A DNA stretch of 64,000 nucleotides from Microvirga sp. (GTDB taxonomy: Bacteria; Pseudomonadota; Alphaproteobacteria; Rhizobiales; Beijerinckiaceae): positions 1-64,000 of the forward strand of contig JAPSLB010000013.1 in the NCBI GenBank assembly GCA_031181145.1, given 5' to 3'. The translations under genes and the position numbers were made by a program. Under the pieces are notes generated by a model. It made no database searches. It was not told the origin of the DNA and worked only from the letters and a program-made list of their open reading frames with translations. Position 1 is the first letter of the stretch; each line of letters opens with the position of its first letter. Positions 1-8,489 of the stretch are shown in pieces.

Positions 1-918
1 AGACCTTCGCCTCGAAGCGCCTGGTGAGCTCGTCCAGCACCTGCGCGCGGCGCATCTTGGCCTGGTTGTCGGCCTCCTGCTCGGCGGCGAGGCGGCGGGC
101 CTCGATGGCGTTGTCCTTGAACACCTGGACGGCGTTCGCCATGACGCCGATCTCGTCGCGGCGAGCCGTGCCCTCGACCGTCACGTTCAGATCGCCGTTG
201 GCGAGGCTGCGCATGTTGGCGACAAGTTTCTGAATGGGGCGGGAGATGCTGCGCCCCAGACCGAACGCGATGGCGATCAGAATGAGCGCCGAGACGCCGA
301 CGAAGGCAAGGAACAGGTTTCGGTAGGTGGCATTGATGACGGCAAGGTCATCGATGTACATGCCTGCCGCCACGACCCATTCCCACTGAGGAACGGAGAC
401 TGCGTACACGGTCTTCGGAGACGGCACGGTCTCGTTCAGCTTCGGCCAGAAGAAGTCCACGAAGCCGCCGCCCTTCTTGCCGGCTTCGACCTGCTCGCGG
501 GTGACGTAGGTTCCGTTGACGTCTTTCACCTCGGAGAGGTTCTTGCCTTCCGTGTCCTTGTTGGGATGCATGACGACGAAGTTGGTGTAGTCCAGCACCA
601 CGAAGTAGTCGTTCCCGTTGTAGCGCATCGTGCGCAGGGCATCGGCCGCGCGCTTCTTCGCCTCCTCGACCGAAAGTTCACCTTTCCGGGCGAGCTCCTG
701 ATAGCCTCCGATGAGGGTGGTGGCGGTCTGGGCGAGGCTCTTCAGCTCCGCCTGCTTCCGCTCGAGCAGGAGGCTGGAGATCGTGAGCGACCCGTAAATG
801 GACAGCCCTATCAAGGCGAGAATGCCGAAGGCCATGCCGGCATAGAAGCGGCCTGCAACTCCGGTGAAGGCATTGGCCCATTTCGAACGGGCGGCGGCAG
901 AAGCGTTTTGAGACATCT
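1..918 (-). CDS. Methyl-accepting chemotaxis protein, N-terminal part (gene runs off the left edge)
   Basis: The minus-strand frame is open from an ATG at 918 to the window edge, giving about 306 residues without a stop. A first membrane segment lies near residues 20-42. A periplasmic region follows, resembling a single Cache sensor (it contains YNGNDYFVVLD and later WEWVVAAGMYIDD, typical of sCache_2). A second membrane segment lies near 200-222. A HAMP-like linker (RPIQKLVANMRSLANGDL) and the start of a helical cytoplasmic region come next. The methyl-accepting signalling domain itself would lie outside the window. Family knowledge makes this a membrane chemoreceptor or energy-taxis sensor signalling to CheA; the ligand cannot be inferred. 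A PAS or kinase output instead of an MCP domain cannot be excluded because the C-terminus is missing. Confidence 0.85.
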
Positions 919-1067
919 CATCCTCATCGTCGCGCCGAAGTCACCAGGGCGCGCGCGCATTCACAATTCGATGAGAAAGTAACCGGCGAGGCTTGCCTGG
1001 GGATGGCGCGGGACACGATCCTGCCACGGAGACGGCTAACCTGATGCCTGCCTGCCGTCGGCGGGGC

Positions 1068-1964
1068 CTAGAGAACGACGATCCCGGCGTGCTTCGCCTT
1101 GTTGTCGGGCTCCACATGGATGGTGATGAGAGCATCCTCGATTTCGCCCTTCAGCGCACGCTCCAGGCGGTCGCAGATGTCGTGCGCATCCGTCACGCTC
1201 ATGCTGCCGGGGACGACGAGGTGAAAGTCGATGAAGGTCATCTTGCCCGCATGCCGCGTGCGCAGGTCGTGTGCCTCGATGGCGCCTTGCGCATTGATGG
1301 AGATGATCTCCCGCACCCGCGAGAGGGTCGCCTCGGGCAGGGCCTCGTCCATGAGGCCGCCGACGCTTTCCTTGATCAGGCCCCAGCCGGACCAGAGAAT
1401 GTTGACCGCGACGAAAGCCGCGAGAACGGGATCGAGCCAGGCCCAGCCGGTCACGGGCACGAAGACGAGGCCCACGATGACCCCCGCGGAGGTGACCACA
1501 TCGGTCATCAGGTGACGCCCGTCGGCTGCAAGGGCGGGGGAGCGCAGGCGGCGGCCCTGGCGAATGAGGATCCACGACCAGGCGCCGTTGACGGCGCTAG
1601 CCGCCGCATTGACGGCAAGGCCCATGGCGGGGGCGTCGAGCATCCTGGGGGAGAGGAATCCGAAATAAGCCTCCCGCAGGATCATCAGGGCCGCCACGAT
1701 GATCAGCACGCCCTCGAGAACGGCGGAGAAATACTCCACCTTGTGGTGGCCGTAGGGATGATTGGCATCGGCGGGTGCTGCGCTCACCCGGACGGCCATG
1801 AAGGCCGCGATCGCCGTCACCACGTTGATGATGCTCTCCAGCGCGTCCGAATAGAGCGCAATGCTCCCCGTCAGGTGATAGGCGGCATATTTGAGCGCAA
1901 AGACGAGAGCTCCGACGAATATGCTGCCGATGGCAAGCTTTTGAATGCGACTCATGGCTGGCAT
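1068..1964 (-). CDS. Cation diffusion facilitator (CDF) family efflux transporter
   Basis: A roughly 298-residue membrane protein of the CDF family, which exports divalent metals (Zn, Fe, Mn, Co, Ni) by proton antiport. Visible features are the family N-terminus with YSDALESIINV in the second membrane helix, the HPYGHHKVEYFSA loop, and the HLMTDV metal-site motif (HxxxD) in helix five. The C-terminal cytoplasmic domain carries the FIDFHLVVPGSMSV and DICDRLE signatures. In helix two the usual second Asp of DxxxD is replaced (D-A-L-E-S), as in many alphaproteobacterial members, so substrate prediction from E. coli FieF is unsafe. Two ATG codons (1964 and 1955) are possible starts; neither has a strong ribosome-binding site. 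It stands alone between the chemoreceptor and the cyclase. Confidence 0.9.
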   Translation of the reverse strand: MPAMSRIQKLAIGSIFVGALVFALKYAAYHLTGSIALYSDALESIINVVTAIAAFMAVRVSAAPADANHPYGHHKVEYFSAVLEGVLIIVAALMILREAYFGFLSPRMLDAPAMGLAVNAAASAVNGAWSWILIRQGRRLRSPALAADGRHLMTDVVTSAGVIVGLVFVPVTGWAWLDPVLAAFVAVNILWSGWGLIKESVGGLMDEALPEATLSRVREIISINAQGAIEAHDLRTRHAGKMTFIDFHLVVPGSMSVTDAHDICDRLERALKGEIEDALITIHVEPDNKAKHAGIVVL

Positions 1965-2066
1965 CGACAAACGGGGCGGCTGGACGGAAGAGCCGCCGTT
2001 ATAGTGACTGCGCCTCCCAGCGCAAGCCGTTCATTTTACTTGCAATTCGCTCGCAAAAGCGGGCGC

Positions 2067-4040
2067 TCAGCGCGACATCCCGCCGATCTTGCCCATGAGC
2101 GTCCGGTAATAGCCTGCCAGGGACGGGGCAAGCGACCGGCAGCGCACGACGAGGCCGAGTGCCTCGGTCCGCTTTCCTTCGCGGAGGTTCTCGAGAGCCT
2201 CCGCATGCAGCCGTGAGAGTTCCGCAACGGCAGGATCGCGGCGCTGCGAAGCGGATGCCACGACGGTGAAGATGGCCGATTCCGTTGCGCGCCCGCGGAC
2301 GGCGATGCGGTCGAGCTCGATCAGCACGTAATCGTCGCGCACGGCCTCGGCCGTCGCGGGGCCGAGGATCAGCGAGACATTGTACTCCTTCGACAGGCTC
2401 TCCAGGCGCGAGGCGAGGTTCACCGCGTCGCCGAGCACCGAATAATCGTAGCGCCAGCGCGAGCCCACATTGCCCACCACGCAATCGCCCGTGTTGATCC
2501 CGATGCCGACCGCGAACTGGGGTGCGCCTTCGCCTTCCTCCTGCCGCAGGGCGGTATTCAGCACGGTGACGGCCTCCATCATGCGCATGGCCGCGCGCAC
2601 TGCGCGCCGGGGATGATCGGGGCTCGGCAGAGGGGCGTTCCAGAACGCCATAATGCAATCGCCCATGTACTTGTCGATGGTGCCGCCTTCCGCGAGCACC
2701 GCTTCGGAGAGCGGATCGAGCAGGCGGTTGATGAGCGCGGTCAGCCGCTCGGGCTGGTCCTTCAGGGTTTCCGACAGGCTGGTGAAGCCGCGCACGTCGC
2801 AGAACAGAACCGAGAGGTTGCGCCGCTCTCCGCCGAGCCTGAGCGCACCCGGATCGCGCGCGAGCTCCGCGACGAGATCGGGCGAGAGATAGCGCGAGAA
2901 GGCCTCCGACACTGCCTGGCGCAGCTGCCGTTCGCGGGCATAGTCCAGGCCGAAGCGTGCGCCGAACACCGCGAGCGCCGCCGCGGCAGGCAGAACAGGC
3001 GGCGCCCAGATGCGTCCGAAGCGCAGCGCGAGCCATGCGAGCGCAAAGAGGAACACGATCATGAACAGGGCTGCGAGCCCGGTGCGCCAGGTCACGCCGC
3101 GAATGGACAGAGCCGCTGCCCCGCAAGCGGCCGCCACGAGGAGGGCCAGCACGGCGATGCGCGGAATGGGGACGACGAAGAGATCGTGGCGCAGGTTGTC
3201 GAGGATCGTCGCCTGCACCTCCACCCCGGCCGTGAGTTCCCCCGTGGTCAGCGTATAGGCCGTGGGGAAGGTATCGGGCGCGCCCGCATCGGCGGAGGTC
3301 GCAGCCTTCAGGCTGAGTCCCACGAGGACGATCTTGTCCTTGAACCGTCCGGGTTGCAGGAATGTCTCCGGGTCGAGCGCCTGGTAGTAGGAAACGGTCG
3401 GATAGCTGCGGGCGGGCCCGAAATATTGAATGAGAGCGCCCTCGGGCGGAGGCTGCGCAGGCTCTCCGGCTACGCGCAGGATTTCGGCCGCGAAGCCGTC
3501 GGGCTGGGTCGGCATCTGGCGCAGATACACGTCCCCATCGGGAGCGACCGAAGCGACGCCAGGAACCGCGCCCGCATCGAGAAACGGATCGATCGGATTG
3601 ACGCGGGTAATCTGAACGCCGTGATCGAGCTTCGTCGAGACATCATCCGACGCCAGCACCACGTCCGGCCCGAGGGCTGCCGCAAATCGCCTGTCGGCTT
3701 CCTCCGTCGAAGGCTCGGAAAAGATGATGTCGAAGGCGACGACCTTGGCGCCCGCCGCGCGCAGACGCTCCGCGAGCCTGGCGTGGAGTTCCCGCGGCCA
3801 CGGCCAGCGTTGCCCGATTTCGGAGAAGGACGGCTCGTCGATGGCCACGACCTCCACGGAGGCCCGAGGGCGTGGCGGCACGATGATCGAGAGGATGTCG
3901 AAGATCTTCGCTTCCACCAGCTTGAAAGGCGGGAAGAAGACGAGCGGCGTCAGAAGAGCCGCGACCAGCCCCGCCATGACGAAGTGCCGCCAGTACGGCT
4001 CTCCGGTCTGGACGCGTAGGGCCGAGGCGGGAGCGCTCAC
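2067..4040 (-). CDS. CHASE2-domain adenylate/guanylate cyclase (class III)
   Basis: A 657-residue membrane cyclase. After a short N-terminal anchor (around residues 22-40) comes a CHASE2 extracytoplasmic sensor, about 45-290, with the family hallmarks VVAIDEPSFSEIGQRWPWPR and AFDIIFSEPS. Three membrane helices follow (about 300-390), then a class III catalytic domain (about 400-580) with the metal-binding CDVRGFTSL, the KYMGDCIMAFWNAP segment and GINTGDCVVGNVG. Together these indicate ATP (or GTP) to cyclic nucleotide. The GTG at 4040 is chosen because it begins two bases after the stop of the upstream FecR/TPR gene, implying translational coupling; the open frame continues further upstream but there overlaps that gene. 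The pairing suggests the barrel protein and the cyclase work as one sensing unit. Confidence 0.92.
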   Translation of the reverse strand: MSAPASALRVQTGEPYWRHFVMAGLVAALLTPLVFFPPFKLVEAKIFDILSIIVPPRPRASVEVVAIDEPSFSEIGQRWPWPRELHARLAERLRAAGAKVVAFDIIFSEPSTEEADRRFAAALGPDVVLASDDVSTKLDHGVQITRVNPIDPFLDAGAVPGVASVAPDGDVYLRQMPTQPDGFAAEILRVAGEPAQPPPEGALIQYFGPARSYPTVSYYQALDPETFLQPGRFKDKIVLVGLSLKAATSADAGAPDTFPTAYTLTTGELTAGVEVQATILDNLRHDLFVVPIPRIAVLALLVAAACGAAALSIRGVTWRTGLAALFMIVFLFALAWLALRFGRIWAPPVLPAAAALAVFGARFGLDYARERQLRQAVSEAFSRYLSPDLVAELARDPGALRLGGERRNLSVLFCDVRGFTSLSETLKDQPERLTALINRLLDPLSEAVLAEGGTIDKYMGDCIMAFWNAPLPSPDHPRRAVRAAMRMMEAVTVLNTALRQEEGEGAPQFAVGIGINTGDCVVGNVGSRWRYDYSVLGDAVNLASRLESLSKEYNVSLILGPATAEAVRDDYVLIELDRIAVRGRATESAIFTVVASASQRRDPAVAELSRLHAEALENLREGKRTEALGLVVRCRSLAPSLAGYYRTLMGKIGGMSR

Positions 4041-4042
4041 CC

Positions 4043-7000
4043 TTAGAACCGTGCCTTCACGCCGGCCGCGAAGGTGCGGCTCGGTCCGGGAATGTTCGGC
4101 GCGACCTGGAATTCCTCGTCGAACATGTTGAGCACGCTGAATTCCATGAGGAGCCGCCGATCCGGGGTTTCCCACGTCAGAGATGCATCCGCCGTCCAGT
4201 AATCGTCGAGTTCCGCGCCTGCGAGCTCGCCGGTAAAGTCGCCCACATAGGTGGCCGCCACGGTGAGCTTGATCCGGCTCGGATGGACGAAGGTGACGCC
4301 TGCTCGCGCGAAGTTGCCGGCGATCAGCGGCACGTCGCTGCCGCGCCCGGCTTCCGAGAGCACCTCCGTGGATTGCGTGCCGACGGTGCCGAAGACGCCG
4401 ATGCCATGGGTGAGCCAGAGGTTGGCTGTGGCCGACACCCGTTCGATGCGCGCCTTCTCGATGGAGAGGCGGTCGAAGGTGTTCGGAATGCCGATGTCGA
4501 GATCGTCCGCGTCCTGCCGTTGATATTCGAGAGCCGTGAACAGATAGGGCGACCATTCCGCATCCCAGCGAAGGGCGAGCGTGTCGATCCGTCCGCCGAG
4601 GGCGAGCGGCAGCGTGTTCGGCACGAGCCCCACGGTCGTGACGGGCGAGAGCGTATAGGCGAGCGGCATGAGGCCGTCGCTGCGATAGGCGGCGCGCAGC
4701 CAGTGTCCCTCGAAGGGCGAGATGCCGATTCCGATGCGCGGGGCGACCATGCTGTCGTCGCTGAAACCGGTGTCCAGGGCCGTGCGCTGGATCCCGGCCT
4801 GGGCCTCGAACCAGTCGGAGGGACGCCAGAACAGGTCGGCATAGAGGCGGCTCGCCTTGAACGTGGCGTCGGATTCCTCGTCGATGGGGATGGACGTGTA
4901 CTCGCCGGTAGCGGCGTCGAAGAGATAGGTCAGCCCCTCGGCGCTGCTGAACGTGCGCCCGCGTTGCGCCTCGAAACCGTAGCGAAGGGTGAAGTCGCCG
5001 AACCCGATGGTGTGAGCCAGGGCGGCCGCCACGCCCTCGGTTCGGATGCGCTCCCTTTGCTGTCCTCCCAGGATCAGGGTGGGAGAGAGCGTCAGGGCCA
5101 GATTCGAGAACCGATCGTTGACGATGCGCTGGCCGAAGATGGCTGCGGTGAGGACGTTCCTGTCGCTGAAGCTGTGGCTCCAGCCGGCGCCGCCGAGCAC
5201 GGAGGTCGTGTCCTCGGTGCCGTCGAAGAGCCGCGTGGGCGTGCGGATGCTTGCAATGCCCGGCGCCTGATCCGCCGCCGCCCCGAACAGCACGAACCGA
5301 TCCGCCGCCGACGGGGCCGAGCCGATGAAGAAGGACCCGTTGGTCGCTTCCTGCCTGTCGATGGTCGCGCCGTTTTCGGCCAGAGCGCGATTCGCGGTCA
5401 GGGAGAAGGAAGTGGGAAGCGGCTCGTTGGAATAGCCCTGGACATTCGCTTCCGCCTCCCAGCCGATATGGCCGTCGCGGGACAGCAGCCCTCCGCCGAT
5501 CTCGGCGTCGATGAAGGGGCGGCGGATGAGGTCCAAGCGCCCGATGCGGCCGGAAACCGCGAGCGGATCGAAGAACAGGCCCTGGAGCGTCAGGTTGAGG
5601 GTCGTCAGGTCCGCGCCCACGCCGGTTTCGATGGTGGAGACATCGGGCCGAGCCGTGAACAGGGTGGGCCGGTCGACGGCGGCCTGGTCGAAATAGCTCG
5701 AAGCGTTGAAGGGATCGAACACCCGGTCGCCGTAGAAGCGCGACCACTCGTTCAGGTTCAGGAAGCGATAGGCCTGGGCCGGGTACGAGCCACCATCCTT
5801 GTTCACCGCGAGACCCGCGAAATCGCCGCCGCGCTGACGGTAGCGGCGCAGAGTCTCGCGGGCGGCGAGCACCGCCCGGTCCGCCTGATACTGATCGATG
5901 GCGATCGCCGTGCGCGCGCTCGATACCACTGGATCGTTGGGATCGAGCCGGTCTGCATTGTCGAGGGCCTGATCGGCGAGTTCCTCGTCGCCGTTCTGGT
6001 AATAGGCCGCCGCCGCCATGAGCAGGCCCTGAGACCAGGCGGGATTGGCTGCGGAGCCCGCGAGAATGGCCTCGATCGCCCTGTCGGTCTCGCCCTTCTG
6101 CAGGAGATAGCGGCCGCGGGCGACATAGGCGACATGGAAGCCGGGATCGAGGGCGAGCGCCTTGTCGATCAGGGCACCCGCTTCCTCGACGCGGTTCTGG
6201 TCGAGCAGAAGGATCGCGAGATTGGCGTAGGAGACGGGGCTTCCCGGATCTTCCGCGATGGCTCGGCGCAGGGCTTCTTCCGCAGCGAGAGGACGGTCGC
6301 GGCCGGATTCGAAGAGGCCGAGGCTGTTCCAGATGCCGGAATTGCCCGGTGCGATGGCGGCCGCCTTGCGCAGGGCCTCCACGGCGGCGTTCACCTCGCC
6401 GTCGATGTCGCCCCGGATGTTGCTGTCGGCGGCGATGACTTCCGGATCCTCCGGATCGATGGCTTTCGCCCGGGCGATGGAGGCGCGCATCTCCTCGCGC
6501 CGGTTCAGGGCGTAGGAGACCTGTGCCGACATCACCGCGATGCGGACGTCGCGCGGAAAGCGCTTTTCCGCGGCCTTCAGCACCTCGGCCGCCGCGTTGA
6601 GGTCCTGGCGGAAGGCCACCACATAGGCATGGGCCAGCGCGGCAAGCGGTTCATGGGCGGACCCCTCGGGCTCGGGGTGCACGCGCTTCGGATCGGCGAG
6701 CGACTGGGCGATGTAGCGTCCGTAGGCGGCAATGACCCGCCGCTTCGCATCGACGCCCCGTTCGGCCCTGCCGAAGAGCGCGGCCGCTTCCGACCAGCGG
6801 TGCTGCGATCCGAGCAGGGTGGCCTCCACCAGATCGGCGCGGGCGCGCTGCGCGGCGCTCAGGCTCCCTGCGCGCGCCTCGGCGAGAGCCTGGGCGGCCA
6901 CGGCGCGCCCGTCGAGAACAAGGGCCGTCTCGGCAAGGCTCAGCCAGTCTTCCGCGCTGCGTTTCTCAGCCGATATGCCCGCGACCCGTGCCCGCTCGGC

Positions 7001-7678
7001 CCGCAGGGCCGGGCCGCTCAGCGGCGAGACCGGCATGGAGGAGAACGTATCCCGCAGGCTCAGATAGAAGAGCATCTGCTCCCGGTCTTCGGAATTCGTG
7101 AGCACGAACTTTGTCGGCGCCTGACCGATGGAGGCCACCGCGCCCTCGCCCTGACGCACCACCACGGAGCCTTGCGCATTGCGCAGCTCCACCACGCCTT
7201 CGAGCACCACGAGAGAGGTGCGCCCGCCCTCGACGGACAGCGACCAGTCGGTGCCGCGGATGGCGGCTACCGCCGCGGGGGTTTTCACATCGACCCCCGA
7301 ACCGCCGCGTGCGGCGCGCGCCCAGATGCTGCCTGCGTCGAGACTGAGCGCGGTCGTGCCGCTGCCGATCCCCGCTACGTCGTTCACGGTCAAGGTGGAG
7401 TTGCGGCCGACGCGGATCTGGGTCCGGTCGGCAAACAGGATCGCCAGATTGCCGATGGCATTGGTGCGCAGCACGTCGCCGCCGATGACATCCTGCCGAA
7501 TCTGCGCCGCCCGCCAGAGATCCTCGCGGACGAAGCGCAACTCCTCCCCGCCCTTGGCCGCCACGATCGAGCCTACGGCGGGAAGCGGCCTGGGAATGGG
7601 TGTCTGCGCATGAGCCTCGGCCAAGCACAGGACGAGAGAGCTTGCGGCAGCCAGAAGCCGAAAGGGAGGGACAGCCAT
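4043..7678 (-). CDS. FecR-domain/TPR protein with C-terminal outer-membrane beta-barrel
   Basis: A 1211-residue secreted protein. A Sec signal peptide ends near AEAHAQ (about residue 25). A FecR-like beta domain spans about 45-190, with the family motifs GGDVLRTNAIGNLAILFADRT and VAAIRGTDWSL. A run of TPR repeats spans about 235-620 (for example SYANLAILLLDQNRVEEA and AYVARGRYLLQKGETDRA). From about 655 to the end the sequence alternates polar and hydrophobic residues and ends AGVKARF, with a terminal Phe as in outer-membrane barrels. No plug domain or TonB box is recognised. The likely location is the outer membrane with periplasmic FecR and TPR parts. FecR domains classically relay signals in the periplasm; here the partner is probably the CHASE2 cyclase two bases downstream. 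The ATG at 7678 gives a sensible signal peptide. The function itself is unknown. Confidence 0.85.
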   Translation of the reverse strand: MAVPPFRLLAAASSLVLCLAEAHAQTPIPRPLPAVGSIVAAKGGEELRFVREDLWRAAQIRQDVIGGDVLRTNAIGNLAILFADRTQIRVGRNSTLTVNDVAGIGSGTTALSLDAGSIWARAARGGSGVDVKTPAAVAAIRGTDWSLSVEGGRTSLVVLEGVVELRNAQGSVVVRQGEGAVASIGQAPTKFVLTNSEDREQMLFYLSLRDTFSSMPVSPLSGPALRAERARVAGISAEKRSAEDWLSLAETALVLDGRAVAAQALAEARAGSLSAAQRARADLVEATLLGSQHRWSEAAALFGRAERGVDAKRRVIAAYGRYIAQSLADPKRVHPEPEGSAHEPLAALAHAYVVAFRQDLNAAAEVLKAAEKRFPRDVRIAVMSAQVSYALNRREEMRASIARAKAIDPEDPEVIAADSNIRGDIDGEVNAAVEALRKAAAIAPGNSGIWNSLGLFESGRDRPLAAEEALRRAIAEDPGSPVSYANLAILLLDQNRVEEAGALIDKALALDPGFHVAYVARGRYLLQKGETDRAIEAILAGSAANPAWSQGLLMAAAAYYQNGDEELADQALDNADRLDPNDPVVSSARTAIAIDQYQADRAVLAARETLRRYRQRGGDFAGLAVNKDGGSYPAQAYRFLNLNEWSRFYGDRVFDPFNASSYFDQAAVDRPTLFTARPDVSTIETGVGADLTTLNLTLQGLFFDPLAVSGRIGRLDLIRRPFIDAEIGGGLLSRDGHIGWEAEANVQGYSNEPLPTSFSLTANRALAENGATIDRQEATNGSFFIGSAPSAADRFVLFGAAADQAPGIASIRTPTRLFDGTEDTTSVLGGAGWSHSFSDRNVLTAAIFGQRIVNDRFSNLALTLSPTLILGGQQRERIRTEGVAAALAHTIGFGDFTLRYGFEAQRGRTFSSAEGLTYLFDAATGEYTSIPIDEESDATFKASRLYADLFWRPSDWFEAQAGIQRTALDTGFSDDSMVAPRIGIGISPFEGHWLRAAYRSDGLMPLAYTLSPVTTVGLVPNTLPLALGGRIDTLALRWDAEWSPYLFTALEYQRQDADDLDIGIPNTFDRLSIEKARIERVSATANLWLTHGIGVFGTVGTQSTEVLSEAGRGSDVPLIAGNFARAGVTFVHPSRIKLTVAATYVGDFTGELAGAELDDYWTADASLTWETPDRRLLMEFSVLNMFDEEFQVAPNIPGPSRTFAAGVKARF

Positions 7679-7766
7679 GATGTCTTCTGTGATAACGTGT
7701 CGTGATCCTGCAGGCCCAAGCTTAGCAGGTATGCGGCAGGATCAAAGCCGAATCAATCGGCATGGT

Positions 7767-7824
7767 ATGTGCTCAAAAGCACATGACACATTCCCTTAGG
7801 GGAGATGCATGCCCTTAGGGGAGA
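7767..7824 (-). promoter_or_regulatory. Inverted and direct repeats upstream of the FecR/TPR/barrel gene
   Basis: The 180-base gap between the response regulator and the FecR gene contains a perfect inverted repeat, ATGTGCT-CAAA-AGCACAT (7767-7784). It also contains two exact copies of CCCTTAGGGGAGA at 7793-7805 and 7812-7824, spaced 19 bases start to start. Each copy is itself nearly palindromic. The arrangement looks like operator DNA for the FecR-cyclase pair; the binding protein is unknown. Confidence 0.5.
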
Positions 7825-7858
7825 GACATGGGGATCGCAGGGCCAGGAGAAACGGGCC

Positions 7859-8296
7859 TCAGGAGGCGACCGCGCGCCGGGCCATGATCAGTTTCTGCTT
7901 CAGGTCGTTCTGGGCGAAAGGTTTCTGGAGGACCGGGCGATCGCGGAAGGAGTCGCGGATCCCTGCGCTGCCGTATCCTGTCGAGAAGACGAAGGGGATC
8001 GACCGCTGGGCCAGGGCCTCGGCCACGGGATAGATGGGCTCGCCTGCGACGTTCACGTCGAGGATGGCCAAGTCCACCTGCTCCCGGGCGACGGCGTCCA
8101 AGGCAGCCGAGAGGCGCGCGGCCGGGCCGATCACTTCGCAGCCGAAGTCGAGCAGCATGTCTTCCAGCAGCAGGGAGATCGCCGCCTCGTCTTCCACCAC
8201 GAGGATGCGCAGCCCGTTCAGATCTCCGTCGCTCGTCACGCTATCGGTCACGTCTTTACTTTCTTTCACGCCAGTCGCCGCATGATGGGCATTCAC
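7859..8296 (-). CDS. Single-domain response regulator (receiver only)
   Basis: A roughly 145-residue protein that is essentially one receiver domain. It has the acidic pocket (ILVVEDEAA), the phosphoacceptor Asp in LAILDVNVAG, the conserved Ser/Thr in VFSTGYG and the Lys in LQKPF. There is no output domain. Receivers of this type in Hyphomicrobiales often act as phosphate sinks or as partners of HWE-type kinases. The upstream GTG at 8296 keeps a 25-residue polar leader; GTG codons at 8269 and 8251 are equally possible, and no strong Shine-Dalgarno decides. It is co-directional with the FecR/TPR-cyclase pair 180 bases downstream and could be part of the same system, although the repeats in the gap suggest a separate promoter for that pair. 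Confidence 0.88.
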   Translation of the reverse strand: MNAHHAATGVKESKDVTDSVTSDGDLNGLRILVVEDEAAISLLLEDMLLDFGCEVIGPAARLSAALDAVAREQVDLAILDVNVAGEPIYPVAEALAQRSIPFVFSTGYGSAGIRDSFRDRPVLQKPFAQNDLKQKLIMARRAVAS

Positions 8297-8489
8297 AGCA
8301 CCGGATCCGGGTCCGAGTGCCTGCGAAGGCCATGCCGGGAATCAGAGGGTTCTACCATTCCTGCACGGGGGTGCAAAAGCCGACGGCAACCCTTCAGAGT
8401 CCCGAAGCTTTATCATTTCGTTGATCTTAGAGCAGCCTCCTGCAATTGCCTAGGTCCCGAAAGGCTTGAATTTGTTGGATAAAGCAATA

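Noticed and set aside
4041-5747. Upstream extension of the CHASE2 cyclase frame
   Set aside because: Lies wholly inside the FecR/TPR/barrel gene in another frame; the sequence before GTG 4040 has no CHASE2 similarity.
4283-7705. 1140-codon plus-strand open frame opposite the FecR/TPR/barrel gene
   Set aside because: Antisense shadow of a GC-rich gene; composition dominated by Arg, Gly, Glu and His, no domain, no ribosome-binding site.
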